Shown one piece after another: positions 27,201 through 40,521 of a stretch of 64,000 bases of DNA (position 1 is the stretch's first letter; every line of letters begins with the position of its first letter). The position numbers and the translations under genes are program-made. Location of the stretch: contig JAKNDB010000013.1 of the NCBI GenBank assembly GCA_024305405.1, positions 124,001 to 188,000 on the forward strand. The letters are read 5' to 3'. The stretch comes from Dirofilaria immitis. Taxonomy: Eukaryota > Nematoda > Chromadorea > Rhabditida > Onchocercidae. The notes under the pieces are model-generated. The model searched no databases and was not told where the DNA came from. It worked only from the letters and a program-made list of their open reading frames with translations.

Positions 27201-29537
27201 CCATCAATGCTGTATGCTTGCTCGAATCGGTAGCAAAAATATCTGCTCCCAAATTTATTAGTTGTTGCATCATAACCTAGAAAAAATGAAAAGTTATTTT
27301 GACATCATCATCACCATCTCAAAACGTTTCCTTCTCTTCCATTTCTTAATCGCAATAATAATATTCTTTTCATTTTCTATTTAACGCATTTAAAAAACAC
27401 ATACATAAGAATTTGGAAAAATTTTTCTATAAAATGTTTCCTTATATTATAACACAAAATGTATAAATTTATTATCCATGGATTTTAATAAGAAAAAAGA
27501 ATACCAAGTCCTTGGTATTTGCTGATTCATGCAGCGCCGACCATCCATCATACCATACATCCAGTGGATTGGCACCTCTATCAATTAACATTAAAGCCAA
27601 AATAGTGTTTTTAGATTTAATTGCTTGAATAAGTGGGGTCATTTCGTCCAGAGTTCGAGCATTTGGATTTGCACCCTGCAAAAGAACGAATCTGGATATC
27701 CCACATAAACAAAAAAAACATTTTTGTTTCCTGACGAATAGATTCTACGGCTACAAAGACTAATTTTCTCCATATCGAACTATCTGAAGCATTAAATTTT
27801 CAGTCAATTTAAGTCAATTTCTAAAATAACGCTTATTTTGCAAATATCTAAAATTTTAACCCCTGTTTACATTAATATTTTGCTTCAAGTCACATTATAT
27901 ATTAGGAGAGAAACATTAAATCGACAGATATACATTATCAAGAAGATATCGCGCTACTTCGAGAGCTTCATTATGCCTGCACGACATACGGCAAACCAGC
28001 ATCAGCGGTGTAACAAAATCATGAGCTCGAGCATTCACATTGCAACGTCCTTAAATCATGTAAAAAATTAGATAAAAACGAAAACATTTGGACTTTTATT
28101 CAGGATTCGATAGAGCATCTTTTCAAAACTTAAATGATGCAATGCAGCGTAAAAGGTGATTAATGGTAGTTAATGTGTTTACAATATGTTATTATACAGT
28201 TAAAAACAGATAAAAAGAGAAAGTAAAGCAAATACATTTTCGGAGATGAAGTGACTACCTACACAATTAATTTAAAAAAAAGAAATAAGAGAAATAATTA
28301 AATGATGAAATACTGAACATAAACAGATAAATCAGTGATCTTCTGCCGTGAATCTTAGCAAATTTATCACTATGTTTTATGCATTTGGAGATAAAGGATA
28401 AATCGAAGAACAATTCGAAAAGCTCTACAAATCCTCTTGAAGAAGGAGAAGGAATCTATAAGATAATGAATAAATAAAAATCACTTGAATCGTTATGTCA
28501 ATTTGTATCTTAATTACTTGATTCAAGCTATCATTTCTTTTCTACAAAAATGAAGAGTGAATTGCTCATTAAATGGATTCAAATGGTAAAGAAATTGTCA
28601 AGAATGAAATACCAATGCTCTAATTATTTTTAATAAATTTAAGCAAAAGAGACAGATATTTTACCACTTTCAATAAGCAATTTACAACATTCCAAATGCA
28701 GTCCATACGCAGCTTCATGAATTGGCCACCAGGAACGATCATCTGGATAAGCGCCATATCCAGCGTGCAATAACTGCCGTGTCAATTCGACATTACCTAA
28801 ACGACAAGCAACTCCAACCGTTACGTTACGTTCTACCACAATCGGTTCCTCTTCAGAAAATCGAATACTGTTAGTGGTCCAATCTGATCTAGTCTAAACA
28901 GTCATAGTTAAATGAAATATGTTATGAAAATTTAAAAAAAACGTTGAATTGTATGCAAACAGTTATTGGAAATTATATCAATTAGATGTATGCTCATAAA
29001 TAGCTCTAAAAATGACTTATTTATCTCTTTGCTAATGTAACATAAAATGCACCAATAATTTCCAGTTTTCTTTTCACATTTATAAATGTAAAATACATTA
29101 CTATTATATACTATACATTGTCTATGTAATATACACTTTATTACGAACAACACTTTTTTATTCTTTGTTTCTGAAAAATTAATAAAAATTAAATTCAAAA
29201 AAATGAATACTGAAAGAGCTATTTATGAGTGTACAAAATCTAAAATATGTCATGCCATTACTGCACATCTTTTGTATTATGTTTAATCAATTTATCTCAG
29301 TAATTTTCCTAATACTGAATAGAAAATCAACCATAGAGAACAATATTTTTGAAAAGAAATCAATAAGTGAAATTCTAGCGCAAAGATAATACGCTTCGAT
29401 TAATACGTTAATAGCTATACTGCATTCACGTAACATATGCTGTACTCGATAAAACAGCACACGTAATATGCGTAAAAATTGCTAACAATTATGTAAATAA
29501 TTTGTGTTATGCCAAAAATACAACTTACCCGCTTCAT
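24266..29537 (-). CDS. Ankyrin repeat and SOCS box protein, ASB3-like
   Basis: Thirteen exons, in transcript order: 29537-29529, 28893-28665, 28049-27934, 27675-27505, 27276-27144, 26872-26790, 26622-26450, 26112-26032, 25820-25674, 25481-25369, 25058-24950, 24659-24498 and 24424-24266. All junction phases agree and the protein is about 561 residues; from memory, vertebrate ASB3 is near 520. Ankyrin repeats fill the first two-thirds (RSWWPIHEAAYGLHLECCKLL, GANPNARTLDEMTPLIQAI, DGWSALHESA). The C terminus is a SOCS box: VPELLHLCRLAVRKCF in the BC-box region and LPIPKSMRDYM in the Cul5-box region. Such proteins recruit Elongin B/C and Cullin-5 and present substrates for ubiquitination; the substrate is unknown. 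The start ATG has an in-frame TGA nine bases upstream. One base is missing in a C5 run at 26560-26564: either an assembly error or a real lesion. The donor at 25673 (GTGGGC) is unusual. The ASB3 assignment rests on remembered similarity across the whole protein. Confidence 0.9.
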
Positions 29538-32500
29538 GAACGATCACAGTCAAGCACTTTTAAATCAGCCAAGAAACGGGAAAACGGCCAACTAATCAAT
29601 CTCAATATTCTCGACGTGATCCAACGTAACGCTGCTTCTCTCGCAAAAAACCAAACCTCCAGATGATCATTCCGCGATTTCCTTCTCCGCCTACCGCATA
29701 CGATATTCTATATTTTCTCGCATCTTCATATTTTCAACCATAACTACGCTATTTCATTGAGAATTAAAGCTAAGCATTCTTAAATCACTGGCGGACCACG
29801 TCATTTATCACTTTTACGGCCCACCAAAATACTTCACAATCTTACCTTACAAAAAATTAAAGCCAAATATTCCTAAACCATTCGGTAGATCGCATTAATT
29901 TTACGGCCCTCGAAATACTTTTACAGTCTTGCTATACCTAGCATTTTTTAAAACTCCAGATCAAACAACCACTGAGGCATTTTCATAGAATTAATCCATT
30001 CCGATTTTTTCCAATTACTTTTCTCAAATTCTCGAGTATTTAACATAAAATGCTCTCATATTTCTCAGTTCTCAAGTATTTACATAAAATGCTCCCTGGA
30101 ATATCATCATTGAATTTCAAATTTTTGATTCTTTTTAGTACTATTCATTTCTTTAGTTTATAATCGTTCTCATTTAGTTTTAGATTTGCAAATTAAATTA
30201 TGTAAATTTAATATTATTTTTTTGACTATCAAAGAGAATGTTTGGAATTTTGAAATTGTTTTTTTTTTTTACTTTCGCAAAATAATTTGCGTATAATTGC
30301 TTTTGTAATTGTTTGCTAAAATAATTTGCTTTATTAAACATCATATACGATTAATTCATGTTCATATCATAAATTTGATAAATTAAAATTATTGATAAAT
30401 TGATTATGATTACCGATGATAAATAAAGCAATCAAAAAAGTAAAAATCATATTTGATATTGAATAGAATTTTAAAATTTGTCGATTTTTACTTCTATAAT
30501 ATTGAAAAATTAATACTAAAATTGATCAATCATTAATGATTATTATTGTTGTTTTGATATTTTCTAGAAGAAATTAGCGTATAAAGAATGATAAACATTT
30601 ATTCCTAAACATTTAATTAAGAATTTTTAACAATAACCATCTTTTACCAAAATATTATTTGAAGGAAAAATTATGATCAAGTGATGACAATAAATTAGTT
30701 AATCAAATAATCGAAATTCTATTTCAGTTAATTAGAAATCATTTAATGTTTGAAGTTATGAAAAAACAAAACTTTTATTGATAATTCAATGCAAAATAAT
30801 AATAGAAAAATGATTAAGAGGTAAAACTAAGATAAAACTTCAAGTTATAATCAAAGGTCATTAAATGACCTGATGAAGTATTGATATTCAGAGAATATGG
30901 AAGCAATTAATTTGTTTTCTTTATCACCAGCTATCCGTTGTATTGAATAACTTTTTTTTCTTTGATTACGAGAAATTTGCAAAAGTATTGATCACTAAAG
31001 ATAAAAATGCAAAATACTTAATTATTATTACCTTTTCTTCTTTTCAAATTCTGCAACTACAAATGATAAATTTAAAGAGTAACAAATTAAAGCAATGTAA
31101 AATTTAAAAAAAAAATCAATTTTACATAAATATTTCAATCATTGAAATAATTAATAAATATGCAATACCTTTACATAAAAAAATCATATTAATCCAATTT
31201 ATGATAATAAAAAACATATCAGTTATATCATACAAATTAATATATTTCTGATAAAGTAATTATGAATACTGATAACAAAGATAAAAACGAAATGAGCATA
31301 AAAATGGAATGTAAACAAAAATATATATTAAAATTAGAAAATATATTCCCTAAAAGAAAATTCTTTAAATTTTAATTGAACCATTTCAAATCGTGTACAA
31401 AAAAAAATATTTTGATAACATTATCTATCAAATAATTCTGATAAAATCACCCATCCGTAAGATAATTGAATGACTTATTTATAATATTATCAGATCATTA
31501 AATGATTCATAATATTATCTATCAGATTAACTAAATGATCTATAAATACTACCTGTCATAATGATCTATTTCACGTTCCTTTATCGAATATCCCGATTCA
31601 TAACAAGAATGGAAATCTCACGTAGAATTTATATCTCACGTAGAATTTATATCTTCTAATTCTTTTCACGTTCCTTTATCGAATATCCCGATTCATAACA
31701 AAAATGGAAATCTCACGTAGAATTTATATCTCACGTAGAATTTATATCTTCTAATTCTTTTCACGTTCCTTTATCGAATATCCCGATTCATAACAAAAAT
31801 GGAAATCTCACGTAGAATTTATATCTCACGTAGAATTTATATCTTCTAATTCTTTTCACGTTCCTTTATCGAATATCCCGATTCATAACAAGAATGGAAA
31901 TCTCACGTAGAATTTATATCTCACGTAGAATTTATATCTTCTAATTCTTTTCACGTTCCTTTATCGAATATCCCGATTCATAACAATTTTAGGTAATATA
32001 AATTCTCTATTCTGTGCCTATATCTGAATACACTTCTAAAAATATCCTTCCTTATATATTATACTTTCCCTTTTCGTCGTTTTTGATGTCAGCATGTCTC
32101 ACAGATAATTTCATATAATGCACGTTTTACGTTTCCTTCTTATTAACAACATGAAGAAAGAGTTTATCCTATCCTTCTTTAATGTTTTAGAAGGTACGAA
32201 TACGGTAGCATTGTTGCTCTTCCCCATCGCTTATTCATTCTTCCCTTCTTTGTTTGTCATTAATATTACCGTAATCTCGTCTTCAATAAATTGCCGCAAA
32301 ATTGGGCCAAAAGCTCTGATTCCTTTTGTTTCAAAATGTTTCTTTGTTAGACTCGTTGTTTAGGTCAGTGATGGTTCAGAATTATCAGTATCTTTTTGCA
32401 AAAATCATCATAACCTGTTCAATTGATTTCGATTTATGATATTTATCAGCTAATCAGTTAAAAAATTTATTAGATTTTCGGTTTGAATATTTATCAGCAG

Positions 32501-33883
32501 CTAATCAATAATACATTTATTAGAGATTTCCAGTTTGAGAAAGTTATTAGTTATTTGATTGAGATATTTATCAATCAGGTCTTTATTTCCTATCCGTGGA
32601 AATATTCTTTAGTTTTCAAGGCATGGAATATTTATCAATCAATCAATTGATATGTTCATGAGCTTTCAAACATTTATTAGTTTATTCGGTCATGATATTT
32701 ATCAGCTGTCCGACAAAGCATTCACTATCATTTACTATCTAACTGATTGGGATATCATTATATTAAAATTATCGATCTCCATACTGAACCTTATTGCGTC
32801 CTACGAGAAGCATTAACTTACGTCTACGAGAATCATATAATACGTGAATAAAACACGAGATATGTGCATTTTTAAATCAGGTTTCCTATCGAATTTTAAG
32901 ATAATTGTTGATGATTCTGTAAGTGTATTATTGATATTAGCTAAAAATATCGACTGGAATTTCATAAAACTTTGAACTTTGAAGATTTGGTTGGAACCTG
33001 ATTGTAATCTGACTTCTCCATTCTCGAGTATACTGTATTACCAAATTTTGGCTATTAATATTCAGACCGATGAGCGAGAATTAAACAAAGAAAATAAATG
33101 TCAAGTCAAAGTGATTTAAGGAAAAGAGCGGGATTTTTATTCTTATTTCTCTTGCAAATGCTCAGTAATCCATTCATCTATTCCAACAATCACATGACTC
33201 TCGAAATGTTATAAAAGTTCATGTTTCTGCTAAAAAAGGTCATACTTTTGTGGAAATAGCATTGCTTAATAGGAAATGAATGCTGTAAAATCGTGCCTTG
33301 TAATTATTGCCCAATGCAGTGATGTTTTGATTAAGCATGGTGTAAAGGGTTACCTAATTGTTAGTGAGAAATTTGTGATAAAAATGTTTCGCAGATAATT
33401 TGCGGACTTTCAGTTCAGAGTTTTAGAGATTCTTGAGCTTCATAGAATATTTGAATCAGTGTTTTACGATCCTTCATTAATTTCTTTGACATTTCAGAGA
33501 GAAAGATTTTTCATCTATTATAACATCAAATAATTTTGTTAATATTTTATTCGAAAAACCAATGATTTTTAACTTCTCTTCATTTTAGCAACATTCCAAT
33601 TTGTTTTTTAAATTTAAATTTGGCGATGTTCGAAGAATTTTTTCAAGTTTTTTCACGTAGTCTCAAAAAAATGTTTAGACGGTAAGGCTATTATATAAGC
33701 TTTCCTTGACGTTTGTTGATTTCAGATAGGAAAATAGGTGACGCATAATTTATGTCGAAGGATACTTCAATATGAATGGATTTTCGACCATAATAATAAT
33801 AATAATAATAATATTGAATTCCAATTATTCGTTTCCGCACAGGAATGTTTCCATAAGTAATTTGTTTCTTTTCTTTTTTGCAG
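29538..33883. other. Divergent intergenic region
   Basis: This 4.3-kb region separates the 5' end of the ASB3-like gene (-) from the first CCCH gene (+), so it should contain both promoters. The part next to the ASB3-like gene (29540-29960) is less AT-rich and repeats motifs such as AATCTTAC and ACGGCCC. Short open frames, for example at 32118-32363, have no recognisable motif. One tandem array is listed separately. Confidence 0.5.
31570..31986. repeat. 95-bp tandem array with an internal 21-bp duplication
   Basis: Four full copies and one partial copy start at 31570, 31665, 31760, 31855 and 31950 with TTCACGTTCCTTTATCGAAT followed by ATCCCGATTCATAACAA. Each full copy contains ATCTCACGTAGAATTTATAT twice in succession. 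Copies are nearly identical, differing by CAAGAATGG versus CAAAAATGG. The higher-order structure indicates recent expansion. Confidence 0.95.
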
Positions 33884-36800
33884 TTTTAACCATTTTATTA
33901 CTAACTCTCTTACTAACGATGATATCAACAATTAGTCCTCAAAGAGCTATGGTACCATTACGTACTGAACAGCTAGCAGCATCACCGGTTTGCAACCAGA
34001 AACAGCAACCTGTTATTGAAAATGCGGTACCTGTCCAGCTATGTCAATTACTCAAGCAAAGTTATGGTCTTGAAGAGGGTGCTGATCCATATATTATACC
34101 CAGTTGTCCTAACATGTTAGTTTCTACCAATTTATTTTTCTTACACAATAATTATTTTTTCCCTTCCGTTCTTTGAATTTTAATTAAACATTGTAAAATA
34201 ATAGATTTTTATTGAATCTCTTGTAAAATTTTATTCTTTTATTAAAGAAATAGAAATTTTTCTTATAAATATTCTTGCTATCAAAATGAGAATTTTTTTC
34301 TCGCAAATTTCATTCTTTCTGAAGGAAATGAAGAAGTCAATAAAGGTGATCAGGTATTCACTAATCATCGCATTATTAATGTTAATCGACATATCGATTG
34401 ATCAAGATCCTCGTGATGAATTTCGATTTATTCAAATTTTTATTGCCTAAATAATGGAAACTTTCTAGTATGATTAAGTCTCCAACAAATGTGTTTTACA
34501 TTTATTAAACGATAAATAAAGTGGTAATGATTTTAGCCATGCATTGTTACATAATATTTTAGACTTTTTGTCCTACATCGTGGACAACTGCGTGCTATCA
34601 ATTCATTCACTCGGCAAACGGTTCAACAAGACAGTATTCCTTCGGTAATAGTTTTTATTCATTTGGTAGTTAATGAAACATCCAGAGAAGAGAGTACCAC
34701 ATACATTATTAATGAGCGGAACAATTCGCAAGATTTTTTATGCATAAAACCAGATTGGGAAATTTTTCGATTCAGTGGTTTTTCGCTCTTTGTAGATATT
34801 ATTAATACTCCAAAACTCCCCAAAGTCAACTTTGTAAGTCTTAGCTCGTATTACTTTGTGGACTTTTTATTTACTTTATTTTAATATTTGTTCCTACGAA
34901 TTGGTTAAGATAAATTATAATCATGTACGTAATGTTGAAAGTTATCCTATTTTCTGTTTTTAATTATGAATATTTTTAATTAATTGTGAATTTCCAGTTA
35001 TAATTACGCTAATATTTCTTAATGTCTCTTTTTTTCTTCAACTTTTTTCTTATAGCAACTTAGCAATGATGGTTCGAAAGGAAGTTCCAAGTCACCTTCG
35101 GAAGATGCAAAAGGAGATGGACGAGTAGCTCCACCTGCAACACCAGTTACGCCGCTTCGACCATCTTCGACGATAGGAGTATGCATATGTTTCACTTACT
35201 GCTTCAAGTATTATCTTTTTGTTTTGGTGCTCTCCTTTTCCCTCATCTTTTTACCAGTGACTTATAATAAATATTATCATCAGTAATTTTAATAAATATT
35301 GTCAGTAATTTGACAAAGTCATAAATGAAATTCCTTCGAACTTCTGCTATTCACTGAGATTTTATTCTTGTATAAGTGAAATTGCTTGAGGATTACCTAT
35401 GCAAAGAATTTCATTGGTCATTGGTCGGTATGGTTTGGTGTCATCTCTTCAAGTGAAGTAAGTATATAAATTATCATTATTCTTTTAATGCTTTAAATTT
35501 AGCGTCAACCATGTGAACCGGAGTGGCACAAAGCGGTTTCTGATCAAGAACGAGAATTGTGGAAAAGAGGTAAGTCCATTTCATATTGAATAAGAGCTTT
35601 AAATTTTTCTTTTTACTTTAACTTCCAGAATGTCGTCGAACTAGTGCATATAAAACTTCGCTTTGTAACCCATTTCGAAATAGTGGGAAGTGTTCATATG
35701 GTCTCGGGTGTCGGTTTGCACATGGAGTCAGTGAATTGCGTCCAGCACCAAGAGTAACTTTTCAGTATATACAAAATTTTATTTTAGAATTCATTTTTCG
35801 TCTCTTCTTCACTCGATGTTGAACTTATTTCTAAAAAGAGTTAGTGTTGATTGGGTAGAAAAATCTTTCCAGTACGTTCCGAGAAATCTCGACAGTAGTT
35901 CATTATCAATTAATTTCTACTGCGAAAACATTCACATTTTTAAGCCACATCCCAAATACAAGACGCAGTTGTGTAACAAATTTGCCTTATATGGTTCATG
36001 TCCATATGGTTCTCGTTGCCAGTTTATTCATATGCGTCCATGTGAAATGCAAAATGATTTGGTAGATTTTAATTTGTTGCCATTCGTAAAAAATATTAGC
36101 TGGTAGATTATCAGAAGTACGCTTATTTACTATCGCATATTGATTATATTTAGGATACAATCGTACTTCTGTTAACGAAGGAGGTTTAGAAAAATATCTC
36201 TTTAATACAGCCATAATTGTTTGATTGATTGAATTTCGGTAGCTAATATTCGCTTAGTTTTTTTTGAAAAATTTTTAAAAATATGATTTTGTTGGGAATT
36301 TTACTGTGTATTTTTTTCTGAAGTTTCTAGTCTGTTTATTACGTAGCGGAGTCATTTTAGGTTTGTTTATATTCTTATTTATTCATTTGTTTGAAGAGAC
36401 TCCAGACCTCTGAATTATTTTAGGGATATATGAACTTCGCAGCAAGCCTCGATGGTGACGGTAGGCATGCACTGAAGTGTCGGCATTATTCAATGTATGG
36501 AAGGCCAAGGTTATTAATCTGCAGTTGTATTAATTATTTTTTTCAGACTAGGAAGAATAATACTGATTGATGATTTCGATGGTAAGGATACCAAATTTAG
36601 AAATGAGAAGTGAATATAATGATATGAGACAGACGTAATTCGGATACCATTCCTGAAGCGGACGACTTGGTATGTAGTAATTCGAATGAATATCAATGTC
36701 AAGACAGCGATGCTGTTGGAGATGGAGTTTTATTTAATAATAAAATAAATTTTTAAAGATTTTGAATCATGCATCTTACTGGATAAAGGAGTTACAACTG

Positions 36801-37811
36801 ACAATATGAAAGATTTCAATGGATTTCAGATTTTATGGAAAGAATGCACGTGTTCTCGAAGCACCAGCGTCTGGTCACTGTAATTCATTTCCACAATTTT
36901 TGGTTCTCCTAATAATCTGCGAAAAACTCCAGCCATTTTAATGCCATGCAATCATTTCGATTCAGAGGTCCAAGTTTTTTCTTTTTGAGATAAATTTCTG
37001 CAGCTGCCGTACTGCAGTGGAAATGGATTCCAAGTTCGTTTGTTGATGTCTTCGATGTTTATGCGTCAGACAGCTTTTTTATAGCATATGGGAGTTTTAA
37101 TAAAAGATTGATGAATACTTTTTTTTTTAAAGTTATTTTAGAATGACAAAAGCTCGCTGATATCGGTGCATATCAAAAGGCTAGCCTTCAAATAAACTAA
37201 GAAGTTCAAAGAAATTTTTTGATCTTATTGAATTTCAGACTTTTTCTCGCCAGGTATAATGGGTAGTGTTGAAGGAACACCGGGTATGTTGCCAATTATT
37301 GGCTCGAATGGAATGTATTCCGACGTTGCTGAAGTAGATGATTTGTTTAGTGGGATGTAAGTTTGGTGATATTTGAGTCCAGTTCTGTTTTCAAATTCTG
37401 AATTTTCGGTTTGCGGCGTTTCCAAAAGATTGTTGTACTCTTGATACATTGATTGATAATAATTTGCAATTCTGATATTACAACACGTTTTGATATTGGC
37501 GATGATAATAAATCGTAAGTTTAATAATATTTGAAAAGAAACACCATTACAAATATTCGTAAATTTAGTTTTACTAAATTAGTACGTTAAACGTACTTCC
37601 ATATCATATTAGAGTTTTAATATGACTGTCTTTACATTCCAATAATCCTTGTTTTATTGGAACTATCGAATTTCTTAGAATTATTTACAGGAGTATTGCT
37701 GAAAGTAGTCCATTCACGCAATCGTGCTTTCCACGAATAAATGTGGAGAATTGTGCTGGGACAGCTGCGAGACATGTGAATGGTGCCGATATGTCGTATC
37801 GTACTTCGTAA
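33884..37811 (+). CDS. CCCH tandem zinc finger protein, copy A (TIS11/MEX-5 type)
   Basis: Exons are 33919-34115 (5' end at acceptor TTTTTTGCAG, 33884), 34563-34833, 35056-35178, 35503-35569, 35629-35753, 35945-36061, 36424-36460, 37239-37356 and 37691-37811. All phases agree, giving 1176 coding bases and 391 residues. Two CCCH fingers follow the C-X8-C-X5-C-X3-H rule: [20 protein letters not shown] then CRFAH, and [20 protein letters not shown] then CQFIH. They are 19 residues apart, and each is preceded by the YKTxLC lead-in that contacts RNA in this family. Such proteins bind AU- or U-rich 3' UTR elements and control mRNA stability or translation; nematode relatives such as MEX-5 and POS-1 act in the germline and embryo. 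The region before the fingers is shared only with copy B. The stop TAA overlaps a possible donor at 37808, so further exons cannot be excluded. The strong upstream acceptor suggests trans-splicing to a spliced leader. Confidence 0.85.
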
Positions 37812-40521
37812 GATTCTTCCACGATATAGTTTATTGCTAAAATTTTTGTCGACAATCTGTAAACATGTCGAGAAATTCGTTAAAGTTTTTTATCTGTGGA
37901 AACTTTGCATAATTTATCATGATTTATTGGGACATCATGTATTTGTCCATTTGTAAATATTTTTGTTGTTATTCACGGTCTAATGCGATTACTTTTAGTT
38001 TTTTTTGTTGGCTGTCATCTTTTTATCTTAATTTTTTTGTACGTATGGGCGGTTTATTTTTCGGGCTCAGTAATGTGCATTGATTTGATTTTTCCTTCAA
38101 TATTTGTTATAAATTTTGAGCTATATTTGTTACGATTTTACTTATTATTGTATTTTATTTTTACTTTGTCCATTTCAATGTCATGTAATTATATACCGTT
38201 CAATATATGTTATTATTTCTCATTTTGAATGGTGTATATTGGACATTTCATTTCTGCACTCATATTTTACTTTATTAGTACTTTTGGCTCTTTTGAAATG
38301 AAAATGGATTTTATGAATTAGTGTTTTCCACTTGTTGGTGAATGTTTGAGAGGTGTTTTTTCATTTATATGTGTTTTTTCGAATTTGTTTTATCAAATAT
38401 TTTATTAGGTAAATCTCCTGAATGATGAACGAGTTGATATATGAAATGGCGTTTCAGTATGAGAATTCTGTAATTTGTAAGGTTGAGGCGATGGATAAGC
38501 TTGAATGTAAAAGATTTTTGGAATTTACCATTTTGTAGAAAACGAATTCTCCATTCCCAAAATTCAGCATAAAAGCTTTTATTAAAGCAAAAGTTTTCAT
38601 TGATTTGTTGCTGTGCAACTTCAGAATATATTGCATAATTACTGGGATATTTTTTCACATATGTGTATATGTACGTTATGTTGAAGTGATTAGTACTGAT
38701 AGATAATAATTATCGTTCTGTTTTCGCTGATCTCCTTCACAAGATCGGTGCTATGTATTCATTTATTCGTTACTTTTTTGTTGTCGCTTTACGCAGTATC
38801 ATTTTTATTATTTTGGATGTACGAAATTTGAAATGTTATTATTTTGCAAAATTTACACATTTTCATTCCATTTCGACGTTAGGAACATTGTCAACTTTTT
38901 CAATTGAAATTTCGCAGTTATGATTTTATCGCATAAAAAGTGATAGTAGAAGGCGAATTCGCAGATTTTTACACGAGTGATGCTTGTCGATCAGTAATGT
39001 TTATTTTTGAGTTCTAAGGGTTGATTGATATTAAAGGTGCCTCAGTATTATCCGGATAAGTAATAGTACTATAAATGTAGAGATATGTATACGTATATGC
39101 GTATGGTCGATTGCTAGAGATGATTCAGGATGAATGTGGCTTCCTCTGATTTTGGTTTTTAGCAAGCATAGTTGGAGTGTCTCAGCGAAAGAGTTTGTTA
39201 ACGAGAGAAATTCTTTCGTTCAAAATCTCAAACGGAAAGAGTTATGCGAGCTAGATAGAGAAAATAAGAACTTGATCGTTTAAGTTACATCCTGGATGAT
39301 GAACTATATTAGGATTTTCAGATATATATGTGCATGTAGTCTCGTGACAACGAAATGAATACGGTAAGTGCTCGAGATCAATAAATATTGCCATGAATTA
39401 TGTTTACTCTTTTATCAGATATCCGTCAGCTCATTTACTGTATGCCTTCATCGATACTCTTTCACAAATTATTCCGCTTCATCAGTAAGGTAATCTGGCT
39501 GAGCTGTTTTCATGGACGTGTGTTTGCGCGGATATACCAATCAATATTATACGTTACATACGTCAAATAGATGATTCCAACATTTTTTTCGAAAAGTACT
39601 TTATAATACTATCTCCTACTGTAGTCATCGTCATCTCTTTGTATCATATTTAATGGTTCTATTCTCGTAAATCATTCATTCTTTTCGTTTGGTTATGGGA
39701 AAGAGGAGGTCAGTGATATGTTGTGAAATATAAGTTAAAGAAAGATGGTATAAGTTGCAATTTCCCATGTATTATTATGTATGATCGTATAATTAGTACA
39801 TTGATAAATATTCTTAATCATAGTTCATAGATCATCATCATGTTATAACATTTGCATTAATTATTCGTTACATAATAATATAACTAATAGACATCATAGT
39901 AACGAATTATTTATTGCTCTGTTTATCGGTAAGAATTGAATCGGTGAGCGAGGAAGAATCAAGTAAAGTTTAATGCTATAAATTCTAATGATATAGTAAG
40001 ATTTATATCACACGTTGGAATAATTTTTATTGCTATTTTTTTATTTTTGATATTTATTGTATTCTTGTCACTAATTATTATACGAAACAGATGGCCTTTC
40101 TACATAAGTCTTGATTTGGGAAAAAAGTGAAAGGTGAAGATCTTTGGATTTGAGAAAATGCAAAAAGTGAAATCGTCTTTAGCAATCTCATTCCAATAGG
40201 AGAAAGAGAAACAGAGATATTGGGAAATAATGGTGATATAATATTTTGAAATATAAATAACAGATACTGTATCATTGCAGTACTGTGTCATATTTTTAAG
40301 TCAGTAAGATATGAAGAGTTGTATGAATTGTTTATTAATTATTCGGGAGATTCAATGTGTGTCAGTAAGATTGCTTGAAATATGGATGCATTAAACTATT
40401 TTGTTACTGTTGATAGGGAAATGTGATATCAGGAGAGATGATACTCTATGTCAATTTTATCAATGAATATAGTCATTTGTATTTTCATCAGTCATTTCAG
40501 GTTCTGTTTTTCTACTTCCAG
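37812..40521. other. Intergenic region between the two CCCH paralogues
   Basis: This 2.7-kb gap holds the 3' UTR of copy A and the upstream region of copy B. Open frames such as 37983-38228 are T-rich and hydrophobic with no motif. I see no duplicated promoter block by eye. Confidence 0.5.

Noticed and set aside
36547..36581. Exon-like block (TTTTTTCAG acceptor, GTAAGG donor) within copy A
   Set aside because: It enters in phase 2 and leaves in phase 1. The exon before it (36424-36460) ends in phase 1, and reading it in that phase hits a stop at once.
36831..36881. Exon-like block after GATTTCAG in copy A's long intron
   Set aside because: No phase fits both neighbours without a stop or frame change, while the direct join 36460/37239 is in phase.
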